A DNA stretch of 64,000 nt from Nostoc sp. UHCC 0870 (GTDB lineage Bacteria > Cyanobacteriota > Cyanobacteriia > Cyanobacteriales > Nostocaceae). The notes beneath the pieces are model-generated. The model was not told the DNA's origin. It saw only the letters and a list, made by a program, of their open reading frames with translations, and did no database searches. Of the stretch, positions 55,260-64,000 are shown one piece after another. Numbering within the stretch: the first letter of the stretch is position 1; each line of letters starts with the position of its first letter. The stretch covers positions 6,357,061-6,421,060 of the forward strand of contig NZ_CP091913.1 in assembly GCF_022063185.1 (NCBI RefSeq), written 5' to 3'. The position numbers and the translations under genes are program-made.

Positions 55260-56330
55260 TTAAGGCAGTGTTTCCGATTCAGATTTTCTTACAGATACAG
55301 TTACAGTATTTAACTGCTTTGTAGATGCTTCTGCAAGTTGTGTTTGCTGTGTATTAGCTGTTTCTCCCACCACGAGAGTTTTATTTTGCCCTCCCAAGTT
55401 ATCACGCTGATTGATGAGGTAGATGCTAATTAAAGTGAGAAATACTCCTACCCACTGTAATGTACTGAGGACTTCTGAGAGTAAGAGATGACCAAATAGG
55501 AGCGCAAAGACTGGTGTGAGAAAAGTTAGGGAACTCAGACTGGTGAGGCTACCACTAGAAGCAAAGTAGAAAAATAAAGCATAGGCGATCGCACTACCAA
55601 AAACAGTAGCATAACCCAAAGCCAACCAATCAGCAGTCACAAGACTTTGCCATTGCTGAGATTCTACAACCGATGAAACGCTCCATAATGGCAAACCTCC
55701 TAAAATCATATGCCAGCCAGTAGCTGTCACTGGGTCAGTATACTTGGTCACATATCTAATTAAGACTGTTCCGACAGCCATAGACAAAGCTGCTAACAGC
55801 ATCAGCCATTCACCACTAGCAAAAAGGTTTTGCCAGTTGCCTATTGTGACCTCTGAAGCCGTCCCAAATATACTGAAAATCCACTCATCGGGTAAGCCAA
55901 TTAAACTAATACCCATGACTCCCAAGCTTAACCCTAGCCATCCCCACAAACCGATACGTTCTTGAAATAGCCACAACGACAGCAAAGCCACCGCCAAAGG
56001 TTGGGAATCAATCATCACTGAACCTAAACCGGCACTGGTTCTAACTAATCCTTCTGCTAAAAAGCCTTGAAATAAAGTGCCATCAACTACACCAAATAAC
56101 CCAATCCACAGCCATGCTTTCCAACCTGTAGGCTGGGGTCTACCCATGAGTGCGGCGACAATTAAAATTAACACTCCCGCCGGTAGCAACCGTAACCCCG
56201 CCATAAATAAGGGGGTGGTGTGGGGAATGACTCCTTTCATCGCTACCATTGCTGTTCCCCAGAGGAAAAAGGGCGCAATGAGTAGTAGAGGTGCGAAGGG
56301 TAGTTTAGATGCACTGAGTTTCAGTTGCAT
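55260..56330 (-). CDS. EamA/DMT-family transporter
   Basis: A 356-residue inner-membrane protein with ten hydrophobic segments in two EamA repeats. Repeat 1 starts FAPLLLIAPFFLWGTAMVAMK and repeat 2 starts LAALSMAVGTVLIRYVTKY. A polar C-terminal tail of about 55 residues follows. Family members export amino acids, nucleosides or other small metabolites; the substrate is unknown. Length is slightly above the family norm because of the tail. Confidence 0.88.
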   Translation of the reverse strand: MQLKLSASKLPFAPLLLIAPFFLWGTAMVAMKGVIPHTTPLFMAGLRLLPAGVLILIVAALMGRPQPTGWKAWLWIGLFGVVDGTLFQGFLAEGLVRTSAGLGSVMIDSQPLAVALLSLWLFQERIGLWGWLGLSLGVMGISLIGLPDEWIFSIFGTASEVTIGNWQNLFASGEWLMLLAALSMAVGTVLIRYVTKYTDPVTATGWHMILGGLPLWSVSSVVESQQWQSLVTADWLALGYATVFGSAIAYALFFYFASSGSLTSLSSLTFLTPVFALLFGHLLLSEVLSTLQWVGVFLTLISIYLINQRDNLGGQNKTLVVGETANTQQTQLAEASTKQLNTVTVSVRKSESETLP

Positions 56331-56417
56331 GGGTTTGCTGATGCCTTTGGTTTACAGATGCAGAGATTGCTTTAACCAATTTTACCCAATTGTGTCTTTT
56401 TGTGAAGGAAATAATAC

Positions 56418-56945
56418 TTACGGATTAGGGACTGGCGGAATTTCGTTTTGTTTTTCTGCATTGATTACATTTTGTAACCGATGAATTTCCTTCTTTGCCT
56501 CTTTAAGCAAATCATCCCAATCATTGGGAGGATGACCACTATCAAGCATTTTGTGAAAAACTTGATAAGCATCTGTATTACTGTTATATGCTCGCTTAGA
56601 GTTCTCATCGTTAACCCAAGCAAACACAATAATTTTACTTTCCTGATGATATCGAAAAAATAGGCGGTACTGCTGAAAAAATTTGGCTCTAAACCAGTGC
56701 TTGTAATCATCACCAAGAGTAGTTCCTTGACGGTAATCACTACGGGTTGGATCTTGAGGAATAACATCAAATGCCAATCGTGCGATCGCCCCTAGACGCT
56801 TGGCAGCATTTTTCTTTTTGTAGTCTTGAGGATATTTTTCCCGTAAATATTCAACTTGCATCAAAAGTTCTTCAACCTGGTTCAGGAAGAGAGCATGAGC
56901 AAATATATTCCACCCATTAATTACTAGCGGCTGATTTAAGGACAA
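56418..56945 (-). CDS. yhaV: YhaV-family toxin
   Basis: A 175-residue ribonuclease-type toxin (INGWNIFAHALFLNQVEELL; GDDYKHWFRAKFFQQYRLFFRYH; VFAWVNDENSKRAY). Its partner antitoxin gene ends 2 bases upstream, a spacing that supports coupled translation. YhaV cleaves mRNA or rRNA and is neutralised by PrlF. The C-terminus (KQNEIPPVPNP) is longer than in E. coli YhaV and likely disordered. Confidence 0.88.
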   Translation of the reverse strand: MSLNQPLVINGWNIFAHALFLNQVEELLMQVEYLREKYPQDYKKKNAAKRLGAIARLAFDVIPQDPTRSDYRQGTTLGDDYKHWFRAKFFQQYRLFFRYHQESKIIVFAWVNDENSKRAYNSNTDAYQVFHKMLDSGHPPNDWDDLLKEAKKEIHRLQNVINAEKQNEIPPVPNP

Positions 56946-56947
56946 AT

Positions 56948-57280
56948 TTATTCATCCTCATCTACAAGTGGTACATCAAGATCAAAATCAACGTCAGCAA
57001 CTAAGCACTGAATATGACTTACTAGATCAGAGCTAATGGCCTTTAAGTGCTGTGGATTTTTCTCAATATCTTCTGCCAGAAAATGTATAAACTTCCCAAG
57101 TATTGGATCACTTTGTGTCTGATCAACACGAGAAATCACTACCTGACCGTCGGGTTGAATGGTGTAGCAGATTTTATCACGCTTATTCAAGCCAAGAGCT
57201 TTGCGAATTGGATCAGGAATCGTTGTCTGATAACGATCAGTCAGGGTAGATTCTGAACATGGGGCTAGTTTTATAGCCAT
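56948..57280 (-). CDS. prlF: PrlF-family antitoxin
   Basis: A 110-residue protein. The SpoVT/AbrB-type DNA-binding domain is at the start (STLTDRYQTTIPDPIRKALG) and a longer helical toxin-binding part follows (GKFIHFLAEDIEKNPQHLKA). It should repress its own operon and block YhaV. A TATAGCC region precedes the ATG; the promoter is not clear. Confidence 0.85.
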   Translation of the reverse strand: MAIKLAPCSESTLTDRYQTTIPDPIRKALGLNKRDKICYTIQPDGQVVISRVDQTQSDPILGKFIHFLAEDIEKNPQHLKAISSDLVSHIQCLVADVDFDLDVPLVDEDE

Positions 57281-57390
57281 AGCTACTTCTCAACCTGTTG
57301 GTTAAACTCTATTATCAAGGTAATGCAATTGCATTGTCTCGTCAAGGGTGACTAGGTGCGTTAACTAAGTAACGCACCCCACTACACTAT

Positions 57391-59043
57391 TTAGGAGAAA
57401 GTAGGAATCGCAGATGTTTCTAAATGGGCTACTAATTTCACCCCAAATTCTGCTTCAAATACTCCTTTTTTGAAGTCTAAACTCCAGAGTTCTAAGGCAC
57501 AATCATCATCTGGATTGACTGGATAAATTAGCAAATTGAACTGCTGGAATTGGCGGTAATAATCACATTTGATTTGAGCGATCGCACCAATTTGTCGTCT
57601 ATCTAATGCTACTGCTAATCTTAGCAGCGCACTCAACTGACTGACTATTTGGCGATGCTGTTTACTCAATAAATTACGATAATTTTCGTGTCGCTTTTTG
57701 GGTGGCGATTTGCGGTGATAACGGGCTAAATTGGCAATAATTTCGATTTCGGTTTCGTTGTAGCCGAGTAATTCACTATTCCGAATGAGATAGTAAGAGT
57801 GTTTATGGTGCGACGAATGGCTAATATGATGACCGCAATTGTGTAAAATTGCTGCCGCCCAAAGTAATTGTCGTTCATTTGTTCCCCAATGGTGGAGTTG
57901 TCCTTGGGTTTGGTCAAATAAACTTAAAGCAAAAGCAGCCACGCGATCGCTATATGCTAAATTGACTTGGTACTTACTCGCCTGCTTCAATACACTACGC
58001 TCACGCACCGAACTTTGAAAGCGTAGTCTATCTTCAATCAAGCCGTGGCTTAACATCCAGTCCACAATCACACCTTCCCGCAAGGCTCGCCCACAGGTTG
58101 AGATAGAGTCTATACCCAAAAGCATCATTGCTTCCTGCAAAACCACCGCCCCGGCTAAAATCACTTCAGAGCGTCTCTCTGGCATCCCTGGGACGACTGC
58201 TCTTTGCGCGTTGGTCATTTTCCGCAGGCGATTTACCCACTCTTGCAAGTCTGGGAGGGTGAATTTATAGCCATTGAGGGTAGAAGGGATAGTCCCCAAC
58301 TTTTCCCGTGCATGAATCATGGCGATGGTTTCAATTGTGCCGGAAGTACCAATTAATTTGGGAAATTCGCCAAACTGGAGATTAGCTAAAACTTCATCTA
58401 CAGAACGTTCCAACATCCCCCGCGCATAGGCTTGTAGGTACTGAAACTCAACATCTAAAATGGGGTCAGAACTGATTAACTCAGTAGTCAGGCGCACTGC
58501 ACCGACTTTCGTGCTGGTGAGAGTACGCGGTTCGTCGCTATCGCCCAAAATGATTTCTGTAGAACCCCCGCCAATATCAATAATGATGTGAGCCTGGTTA
58601 TGGAACTCCATCCCCGACAGCACACCTAAATAGATGCGTCGCGCTTCTTCTTGACCAGAAATCAAGTCAACGCATAAACCCAACTCTGATTCTACTTTGT
58701 GTAAAAAATCTTTACCGTTGGGAGCTTCCCGCACTGCACTAGTGGCGACAGCGATCATAGTTTCTGCATTAGCAGTTTTAGCCACCTTTTGGAAGCGTCC
58801 CAAAGCTGCGATCGCTTTATCCATTATCTCTGGTTTTAACTCCCCAGTAGCAATATCGCGATCGCCTAATCGTACAGTTTCTTTTTCTTTACCAATAATC
58901 GTAAAAGCTGGTAAAGTCGGGTCAATCCTGACTATCACCATGTGCAGGGAATTTGTTCCCATATCAATGGCCGCAATAATCCGGTGTTGCTTAACCGCTT
59001 GAGTATTGACACTCAAACAGTCAGCCGAAACTAAATTCAGCAT
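57391..59043 (-). CDS. ppx: exopolyphosphatase (Ppx/GppA family)
   Basis: A 550-residue enzyme that removes phosphate from polyphosphate ends or from pppGpp. The N-terminal actin-like ATPase fold shows IAAIDMGTNSLHMVIV, VATSAVREAPNG, ISGQEEARRIYLG and IIDIGGGSTEIIL. The C-terminal part has an HD-type segment (ILHNCGHHISHSSHHKHSYY). Length fits cyanobacterial Ppx. It is divergent from the prenyltransferase gene. Separating Ppx from GppA activity is not possible from sequence alone. Confidence 0.93.
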   Translation of the reverse strand: MLNLVSADCLSVNTQAVKQHRIIAAIDMGTNSLHMVIVRIDPTLPAFTIIGKEKETVRLGDRDIATGELKPEIMDKAIAALGRFQKVAKTANAETMIAVATSAVREAPNGKDFLHKVESELGLCVDLISGQEEARRIYLGVLSGMEFHNQAHIIIDIGGGSTEIILGDSDEPRTLTSTKVGAVRLTTELISSDPILDVEFQYLQAYARGMLERSVDEVLANLQFGEFPKLIGTSGTIETIAMIHAREKLGTIPSTLNGYKFTLPDLQEWVNRLRKMTNAQRAVVPGMPERRSEVILAGAVVLQEAMMLLGIDSISTCGRALREGVIVDWMLSHGLIEDRLRFQSSVRERSVLKQASKYQVNLAYSDRVAAFALSLFDQTQGQLHHWGTNERQLLWAAAILHNCGHHISHSSHHKHSYYLIRNSELLGYNETEIEIIANLARYHRKSPPKKRHENYRNLLSKQHRQIVSQLSALLRLAVALDRRQIGAIAQIKCDYYRQFQQFNLLIYPVNPDDDCALELWSLDFKKGVFEAEFGVKLVAHLETSAIPTFS

Positions 59044-59311
59044 CTAGTTTTCTCTCTCTATAAGGAAGGATCGTAAAAAAATCGCGTGTCGGGGTAGTTG
59101 GCACTGATATTGGTTGCAATCTACTTGTAATCAGGTTGACCGTATCGAGTCCACCTAATTTAAGTATATTCACCCTGTTATTTACTATTTTAGTCACAAT
59201 CGCAGCGTCTTTGACGTTGCCACTAGAGATTGTGTTTTTACAAATATCAAAAAAAGATATTCTATAGATATAAAAATATATTACGAATTACGAATTACGA
59301 ATTAGACCCCA
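59044..59311. other. short divergent region with AATTACG repeat
   Basis: About 270 bases between ppx and the prenyltransferase gene. An ATTACGA tandem repeat (59281-59304) lies within 8 bases of the prenyltransferase ATG. Confidence 0.5.
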
Positions 59312-60184
59312 ATGTTAGAAAGTAACCAAGAACCAGTCTGGCTAACAATTATCCGGCTTTTGCGGTGGCATAAACCCGAAGGACGTTTGATTTTGATGAT
59401 TCCTGCACTTTGGGCAGTATTTTTGGCTGCTGCGGGTAAGCCGCCTTTAGCATTGGTGGGGGTGATTGTCTTGGGTACTCTCGCCACTAGTGCGGCTGGG
59501 TGTGTGGTGAATGATTTGTGGGATAGGGATATTGATCCAGAAGTGGAAAGAACCCGCGATCGCCCCCTTGCTTCCCGTGCGTTATCTGTAAAAGTGGGGA
59601 TAGGGGTGGGGATTGTCGCTTTAGCTTGTGCGGCGGTGCTGGCGTTTTATCTCAACACTTTGAGTTTTTGCTTGTCTGTGGCGGCTGTCCCTGTAATTCT
59701 CTTGTATCCTGGTGCAAAACGAGTTTTCCCAGTACCGCAATTGGTGCTGTCAATCGCCTGGGGTTTTGCGGTGTTAATTAGCTGGAGTGCAGTTACACAG
59801 AATATTTCTCAACCCACTTGGTTATTGTGGGGGGCTACTTTATTGTGGACATTAGGATTTGATACAGTTTACGCCATGAGCGATCGCGCAGATGATCGCC
59901 GCATTGGTGTTAATTCCAGTGCTTTGTTCTTCGGAGATTACGCACCTGTAGCCATTGGTATATTCTTTCTTGGTGCGATCGCTTTATTAGGGTGGCTAGG
60001 TGTTGCTATTCACCTAAAATTAGCTTTTTGGATTAGTTTAACTATTGGGACTATTGGCTGGTTTTGGCAGTTTCTCCAATTAAGAAAACCAGAATTACCT
60101 AATCCTGTTTATGGGCAAATGTTCCGTCAGAACGTTTGGATTGGTTTTATTTTACTAGGTGGAATGATTATAGGTTCTTTTTAG
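59312..60184 (+). CDS. 4-hydroxybenzoate polyprenyltransferase (UbiA family)
   Basis: A 290-residue membrane enzyme with about eight transmembrane segments. The two prenyl-diphosphate/Mg sites are NDLWDRDIDPEVERTRDRPL and AMSDRADDRRIGV. In cyanobacteria this protein attaches a solanesyl chain to 4-hydroxybenzoate in plastoquinone synthesis (the slr0926 type). Its start lies right after an ATTACGA tandem repeat, so there is no ordinary ribosome binding site. Confidence 0.88.
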   Translation: MLESNQEPVWLTIIRLLRWHKPEGRLILMIPALWAVFLAAAGKPPLALVGVIVLGTLATSAAGCVVNDLWDRDIDPEVERTRDRPLASRALSVKVGIGVGIVALACAAVLAFYLNTLSFCLSVAAVPVILLYPGAKRVFPVPQLVLSIAWGFAVLISWSAVTQNISQPTWLLWGATLLWTLGFDTVYAMSDRADDRRIGVNSSALFFGDYAPVAIGIFFLGAIALLGWLGVAIHLKLAFWISLTIGTIGWFWQFLQLRKPELPNPVYGQMFRQNVWIGFILLGGMIIGSF

Positions 60185-60227
60185 AGCAGGCGATGGAAAA
60201 AACCCTTCTCCAAACCTGCTCCGATGC

Positions 60228-60264
60228 TTTGGAGAGGCGTTTTCCAGATCCCGTGAAAAATCAG
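60228..60264 (+). repeat. partner of the MITE-like element end at 46340-46376
   Basis: TTTGGAGAGG ... CCAGATCCCGTGAAAA is shared over about 37 bases with two mismatches. It lies downstream of the prenyltransferase gene. Confidence 0.75.
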
Positions 60265-60353
60265 ATATTGTCTCGGTCGCGGGACAGCATCTGATGCTGA
60301 TGATGCAGAATCGTCCATCTTGATTCCTTCAATATTTCTCAGTTGGGAACTAT

Positions 60354-61475
60354 TTACAGTGGCAAGTTCGCCATAAAGTCTAAAGAATAAGATAGTGCTG
60401 AAGACTTCATATCAGCCCACCAACGGGATATATATATCGTTTCGCCTTCAGGTGTATTGATATTTTCTGGCTCGGTTATTGGCTCAGATGTAGGTGATGT
60501 TTGCTGTAAAACTTCGCTAACGGGAACTGTTGGCGGGGTTCTCTCTAGGGCTAATTCCATCAGACTTACCCAATGAGATACAGCTATTTCTGCGTTGGAC
60601 TGGTAGATAATCGCAATTGAAGCTGCATCAATATTGATTCGCACGTTTTTGACTACCGCATCAGTTTTCAACAACTTTTCTAATCTGCGTCCATAGGCGC
60701 GATCGCTAGTCAGTATTGGTAGGTGAAACCGAATCCTTCCAGGTATTTTATGTATAACACTATAGGTCACTTTAGCCGACCATGTTGTTAACTCTTTATC
60801 TTGTTTAACAATCGGTGTTTTATTTTCTTGGTTTGCAGATTTATCGTCGCTATCTGCTCTTTCACCGCTCATCTCACCAGCAATTAGTGGTTTTAAATAA
60901 TCAATTACCCTGCGCGTTGCGTCTGCGGTAATCATATAAACGGGAATCGATGCTAAACCGCTAATTCCTAATCTACCTGTAACTGCTAACCCTGTCATCA
61001 AGGGAATGAAAGATATGGTCTGCTCTTTCCAAAAGTCAGCAGATTTCCAAGCTGCAAAGGGATCTGATATGGGTGCATCTGGGGTTATCTGAATATTTAG
61101 GGCTTGCAATATACCCAACATCTCAGACAGCGACAGTTGCTTTTCGTCAAAGTTAACTACCAAACTGCTTGTTTGCTGGTTGATAGAAACTTCTTTCACA
61201 CCAGGATATTGCCGTAAATATTCGATGATAGTCTTACAGTTGGAGCTAAAACTATCATCAGTCGCTTTGATGCGTATGCGCCCATTTGTTGCGTGTACAA
61301 CTTGCATACCAGTAGCAGAAAGTTTTAATTGTGCCTCTTTCACCACTTTACTGCTATTCATATTCATTTTTACTACATTGTTGTGACGCTGAGTAAAGCT
61401 TAAGTCAGAGAATCTTAGCTGATGCAGATTTTGACTTAAGCTTTCGCGACTAATAATAGTAATAGTTTGTGCCAT
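60354..61475 (-). CDS. protein with two HMA2-like domains
   Basis: A 373-residue protein. Two heavy-metal-associated-like domains are visible: VVHATNGRIRIKATDDSF at about residue 60 and VIHKIPGRIRFHLPILTSD at about residue 240. Neither has the CxxC metal site. Between them is a hydrophobic region (FIPLMTGLAVTGRLGISGLA). It is related to the N-terminal parts of metal-type P-ATPases but has no ATPase domain. It may be a membrane-linked metal-homeostasis accessory factor. The start could be later, at the ATG of MNMNSSKVVKEAQ near residue 37. Confidence 0.72.
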   Translation of the reverse strand: MAQTITIISRESLSQNLHQLRFSDLSFTQRHNNVVKMNMNSSKVVKEAQLKLSATGMQVVHATNGRIRIKATDDSFSSNCKTIIEYLRQYPGVKEVSINQQTSSLVVNFDEKQLSLSEMLGILQALNIQITPDAPISDPFAAWKSADFWKEQTISFIPLMTGLAVTGRLGISGLASIPVYMITADATRRVIDYLKPLIAGEMSGERADSDDKSANQENKTPIVKQDKELTTWSAKVTYSVIHKIPGRIRFHLPILTSDRAYGRRLEKLLKTDAVVKNVRINIDAASIAIIYQSNAEIAVSHWVSLMELALERTPPTVPVSEVLQQTSPTSEPITEPENINTPEGETIYISRWWADMKSSALSYSLDFMANLPL

Positions 61476-61569
61476 TTATCCGATAACTGCACCTGGCTGA
61501 TGAGGTTAACAATGGGTTAGGTATACATCAAAAAAATTGTTGGATCTTTTTATAAAGATATAATTTTTA

Positions 61570-62103
61570 TTATGTATTCTTAACTACAGTTTTTTGATAT
61601 TCTTCTTCAGTGATTCTATTTAGATGAGATTCTAGACGATCCACAAAAACAACACCATCTAGATGGTCATATTCGTGTTGAAATATACGAGCCACAAAGT
61701 TAGTTAACTCTTGTTTTTGTAATTTGCCATTGCGATCGATGTACTCAATTGCGATCGCTTGATATCGAGGAACTAAACCTCTAATACCAGGAACACTGAG
61801 ACAACCTTCCCAATCTTTGCTCACTTCAGTCGAGTGAGCCACTATCTTGGGGTTGATCATGGCAGTTGGTTGCATTTCTGGCGCGTTGGGATACCTGGCG
61901 TTAGGACGGGAAGCCACAATAAATAAACGAACAGATTCCGCAACTTGTGGTGCAGCAATGCCGACACCATTCGCTTGAGCCGCAGTAGTGATTAAATCAT
62001 CAATTAATTTTTGAATACGTGCATCATGAACATTTTCCACCCAAGCAGCTTTCTGTCGTAATATGCGATCGCCTAATTGGATGATGGATAGTGATTCACT
62101 CAT
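61570..62103 (-). CDS. def: peptide deformylase
   Basis: A 177-residue metalloenzyme that removes the formyl group from nascent proteins. All three motifs are present: GVGIAAPQ, EGCLSVPG and QHEYDHLDG, giving the Cys-His-His metal ligands and catalytic Glu. Length is typical. The ribosome binding site is GGAGG about 7 bases before the ATG at 62103. It is a single-gene unit beside the HtrA-type protease. Confidence 0.95.
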   Translation of the reverse strand: MSESLSIIQLGDRILRQKAAWVENVHDARIQKLIDDLITTAAQANGVGIAAPQVAESVRLFIVASRPNARYPNAPEMQPTAMINPKIVAHSTEVSKDWEGCLSVPGIRGLVPRYQAIAIEYIDRNGKLQKQELTNFVARIFQHEYDHLDGVVFVDRLESHLNRITEEEYQKTVVKNT

Positions 62104-62139
62104 TTGTAATCCTCCTTAAGAAATGTGAAGGGATTGGGG

Positions 62140-62215
62140 ACACTTCTCTGCGAGACGCTCCGCGAACGACAAGTGATACAGTGAGCCTGTCGAACTGCTC
62201 AGTGCATCGCTGGGG
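62140..62215. repeat. dispersed repeat block between def and the protease
   Basis: It includes GCGAGACGCTCCGCGAACG, a repeat typical of Nostoc-type intergenic DNA, followed by GATACAGTGAGCCTGTCG. It is not coding. Confidence 0.55.
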
Positions 62216-62257
62216 ACTGGGGATTGGGAAAACTTCTACCTTCCTCGTCCCCTTCCC

Positions 62258-63553
62258 TTATCTTTCTCTTTGCACTGGTAAAGGTGCAGGGTTGACTGCT
62301 AATTGCTCAGTTTGTCCATCACGGACTATTTCAACTTGCAAGGGAGTACCAATTTGGCTATTTTCTACTAGCTTTTGGACTTGTTCAACTGTGGTGACAG
62401 GTTGATTATTAATTTTTTGAATTACGTCTCCACTTCTGAGTCCAGCAATATCGGCGGGAGAACGACGCACAATTCTGACTAAGAGAACACCTTTATCTGC
62501 TGTAATATTGATGCGATCGCCAAATCTTTCATTAAATCTTTCTCTAAATTTTGGAGTAAGTGTTACCATCTGAACCCCCACATAAGGATGATCCACTCTC
62601 CGTTTCTCAATTAACTCCTGAGAAATTTTCTTGACAGTATTAACCGGAATAGCAAATCCTAAACCCTGTGCGCCTTGAATTATGGCTGTATTCATGCCAA
62701 TTACTTGACCATTAGCATTGAGTAATGGGCCACCAGAGTTCCCCGGATTAATAGCCGCATCTGTTTGCAAAAAGTCAACACGCTTATCACTCGCACCAAT
62801 ATCACTACTAGAACGACCAGTAGCACTAATAATTCCCGAAGTAACAGTGTTATTCAAACCTAACGGATTCCCAATGGCAATAACAGGTTGTCCTGGTTGT
62901 AAGTTCTCTGAGTTCCCTAAAGATAATGTGGGTAAGTTCTGGTTCTGGGCATCAATTTCAATCACAGCTACATCTGTTACTGGGTCTTGACCCCATACTT
63001 TTCCCTCAAAAGGCTCACGATTTTTGACAGTGACTGTTACTTGATCAGCACCATCTACTACATGAGCATTAGTCAGAATGTAAATCTTGCCATTGCCAGA
63101 AGATTTAATAATAAATCCTGAACCGCTACCCCGTTCTACGCGCTGTCTAGGTTGTGATGGTGCAGGATCATCAAAAAAGCGACGGAACATGGGATCATTA
63201 AAGCCATCTGGAACACGAGAAGTTACAGTTCTGGCAGAATCAATCCGCACCACTGCACTTCCCACATTCTGCACTACTTTGACAACAAAGTTGGGATCTC
63301 CAGAGGATGCAATTATAGGTGGAGGTGCAACTTCTGAAATAGTATCATCTGTTGTAGTTTGAGCTGCAACTTCCGCTTGGGATTCATTCGGTCTGATTTG
63401 TAGTGTCTTAGTAGGTAAAAGAGAGCAGCCCCCCAGAGATACTAGTGCTACCCCACTAAAGAACATTAACTTTATACTGTTAATTCCCCTTTGCTGAAAC
63501 CAACTGCCAATATGAATATTTTTTAAGCTAATACCATACTCTGTTGTCTTCAT
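62258..63553 (-). CDS. HtrA/Deg-type serine protease with PDZ domain
   Basis: A 431-residue envelope protease/chaperone (HhoA/HhoB/HtrA group). The N-terminus has a hydrophobic segment ending in a possible lipobox (VSLGGC). The trypsin-like domain shows the catalytic His in LTNAHVVDGA, Asp in VTDVAVIEI and Ser in INPGNSGGPLL. One PDZ domain follows (GVLLVRIVRRSPADIAGLRS). It would degrade or refold damaged proteins in the periplasm or thylakoid lumen. Which of the three cyanobacterial paralogues it matches cannot be decided here. Confidence 0.92.
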   Translation of the reverse strand: MKTTEYGISLKNIHIGSWFQQRGINSIKLMFFSGVALVSLGGCSLLPTKTLQIRPNESQAEVAAQTTTDDTISEVAPPPIIASSGDPNFVVKVVQNVGSAVVRIDSARTVTSRVPDGFNDPMFRRFFDDPAPSQPRQRVERGSGSGFIIKSSGNGKIYILTNAHVVDGADQVTVTVKNREPFEGKVWGQDPVTDVAVIEIDAQNQNLPTLSLGNSENLQPGQPVIAIGNPLGLNNTVTSGIISATGRSSSDIGASDKRVDFLQTDAAINPGNSGGPLLNANGQVIGMNTAIIQGAQGLGFAIPVNTVKKISQELIEKRRVDHPYVGVQMVTLTPKFRERFNERFGDRINITADKGVLLVRIVRRSPADIAGLRSGDVIQKINNQPVTTVEQVQKLVENSQIGTPLQVEIVRDGQTEQLAVNPAPLPVQRER

Positions 63554-64000
63554 GTGTCTTTATTTCTCCGTGTTTATCAGGTGGTGCTAGGATTTCTTGA
63601 GTGCTGAGTTATGAGTGCTGAGTTGTAAGTGCTGAGTTATGAGTGCTGAGTTGTGAGTGTTGAGTTGTGAGTGCTGAGTTGTAAGTGCTGAGTTATGAGT
63701 GCTGAGTTGTGAGTGAGTAGACTACTCAGTGCTGTTAGCGTAGAGGGGTGTACTCTTATCGGGGAGTAAGCTACGCAATAGCATCTGTCTACGCTCGGAC
63801 TATCCCCTAGGGAACGTACATAACCCCGTGCTAAGTCATGATTAGTTTACCTTTACTTCAGCACTGGCTAAACACCGCGCTACCGCTAACAGCACTCAAC
63901 ACTCAACACTCAGCACTCAACACTCAACACTCAACACTCAGCACTCAGCACTCAGCACTCATAACTCTATTGTGACGATTAGTGGCAAAGGTAGTAAATG
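63554..64000. repeat. large imperfect inverted repeat of GTGCTGAGT and ACTCAGCAC units
   Basis: A left arm (63600-63714) is built of about ten GTGCTGAGTT-type units, and a right arm (63891-63964) of inverted CACTCAACACTCAGC units. Between them are small palindromic pieces, including a diverged copy of the 35-bp repeat (about 63864-63892). No gene is visible up to the window end. Confidence 0.8.

Overview
The window comes from a filamentous, heterocyst-forming type of cyanobacterium (Nostoc/Anabaena/Trichormus). The evidence is the many GCGATCGC (HIP1) octamers, heptanucleotide tandem repeats between genes, many small dispersed palindromic repeats, and cyanobacteria-typical genes: a Psb34/ssl1498-family protein, DUF4327, NTRC, a ThiO-ThiG fusion, XisH/XisI and a prenyltransferase resembling 4-hydroxybenzoate solanesyltransferase. 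No rRNA or tRNA gene was recognised.

Layout. 1-10.6 kb holds metabolic genes: a secreted rhodanese, citramalate synthase, a 2Fe-2S ferredoxin, a sulfotransferase, ThiO-ThiG, Psb34 and a TPR protein. 10.9-16.2 kb is a mobile and defence region: a lone TnpB element, an IS5-type insertion that splits a second psb34-like gene, and a CRISPR array of 29 complete repeats and one truncated repeat with no cas genes nearby. 16.2-25.4 kb carries a GH57 enzyme, a frameshifted short-chain dehydrogenase, an IS982 element whose transposase is broken by a 30-bp repeat, a DUF1400 hydrolase and UvrA. 25.9-34.7 kb is a carbon-catabolism cluster: phosphoketolase, NAD-type GAPDH, pyruvate kinase, transaldolase and acetate kinase. 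Together these link sugar phosphates to acetyl phosphate, ATP and acetate. 34.7-37.2 kb has three unrecognised genes on the minus strand. 37.5-44.4 kb has TPR proteins and a very large methyltransferase/glycosyltransferase locus split at a run of nine T. 44.4-46.4 kb is a nest of transposable elements. 46.4-48.5 kb groups a VapBC-like pair, a Uma2 nuclease and XisI with a truncated XisH. 48.5-51.5 kb pairs an OGT-like glycosyltransferase with a type IV pilin. 52-64 kb is mostly housekeeping: NTRC, a PrlF-YhaV toxin pair, exopolyphosphatase, the UbiA-type prenyltransferase, peptide deformylase and an HtrA-type protease.

The strongest theme is genome remodelling by small repeats and IS elements. 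They interrupt genes (psb34 paralogue, IS982 transposase, xisH), supply start or stop codons (xisH, the OGT-like gene, thiO-thiG), add in-frame protein segments (cimA, thiO-thiG, perhaps the ferredoxin) and stack inside one another. No wholly new defence system can be proven from sequence alone. The best candidates for new biology are the T9-split glycosyltransferase, the three-gene unknown module, and the two nearly identical spacers in the orphan CRISPR array.
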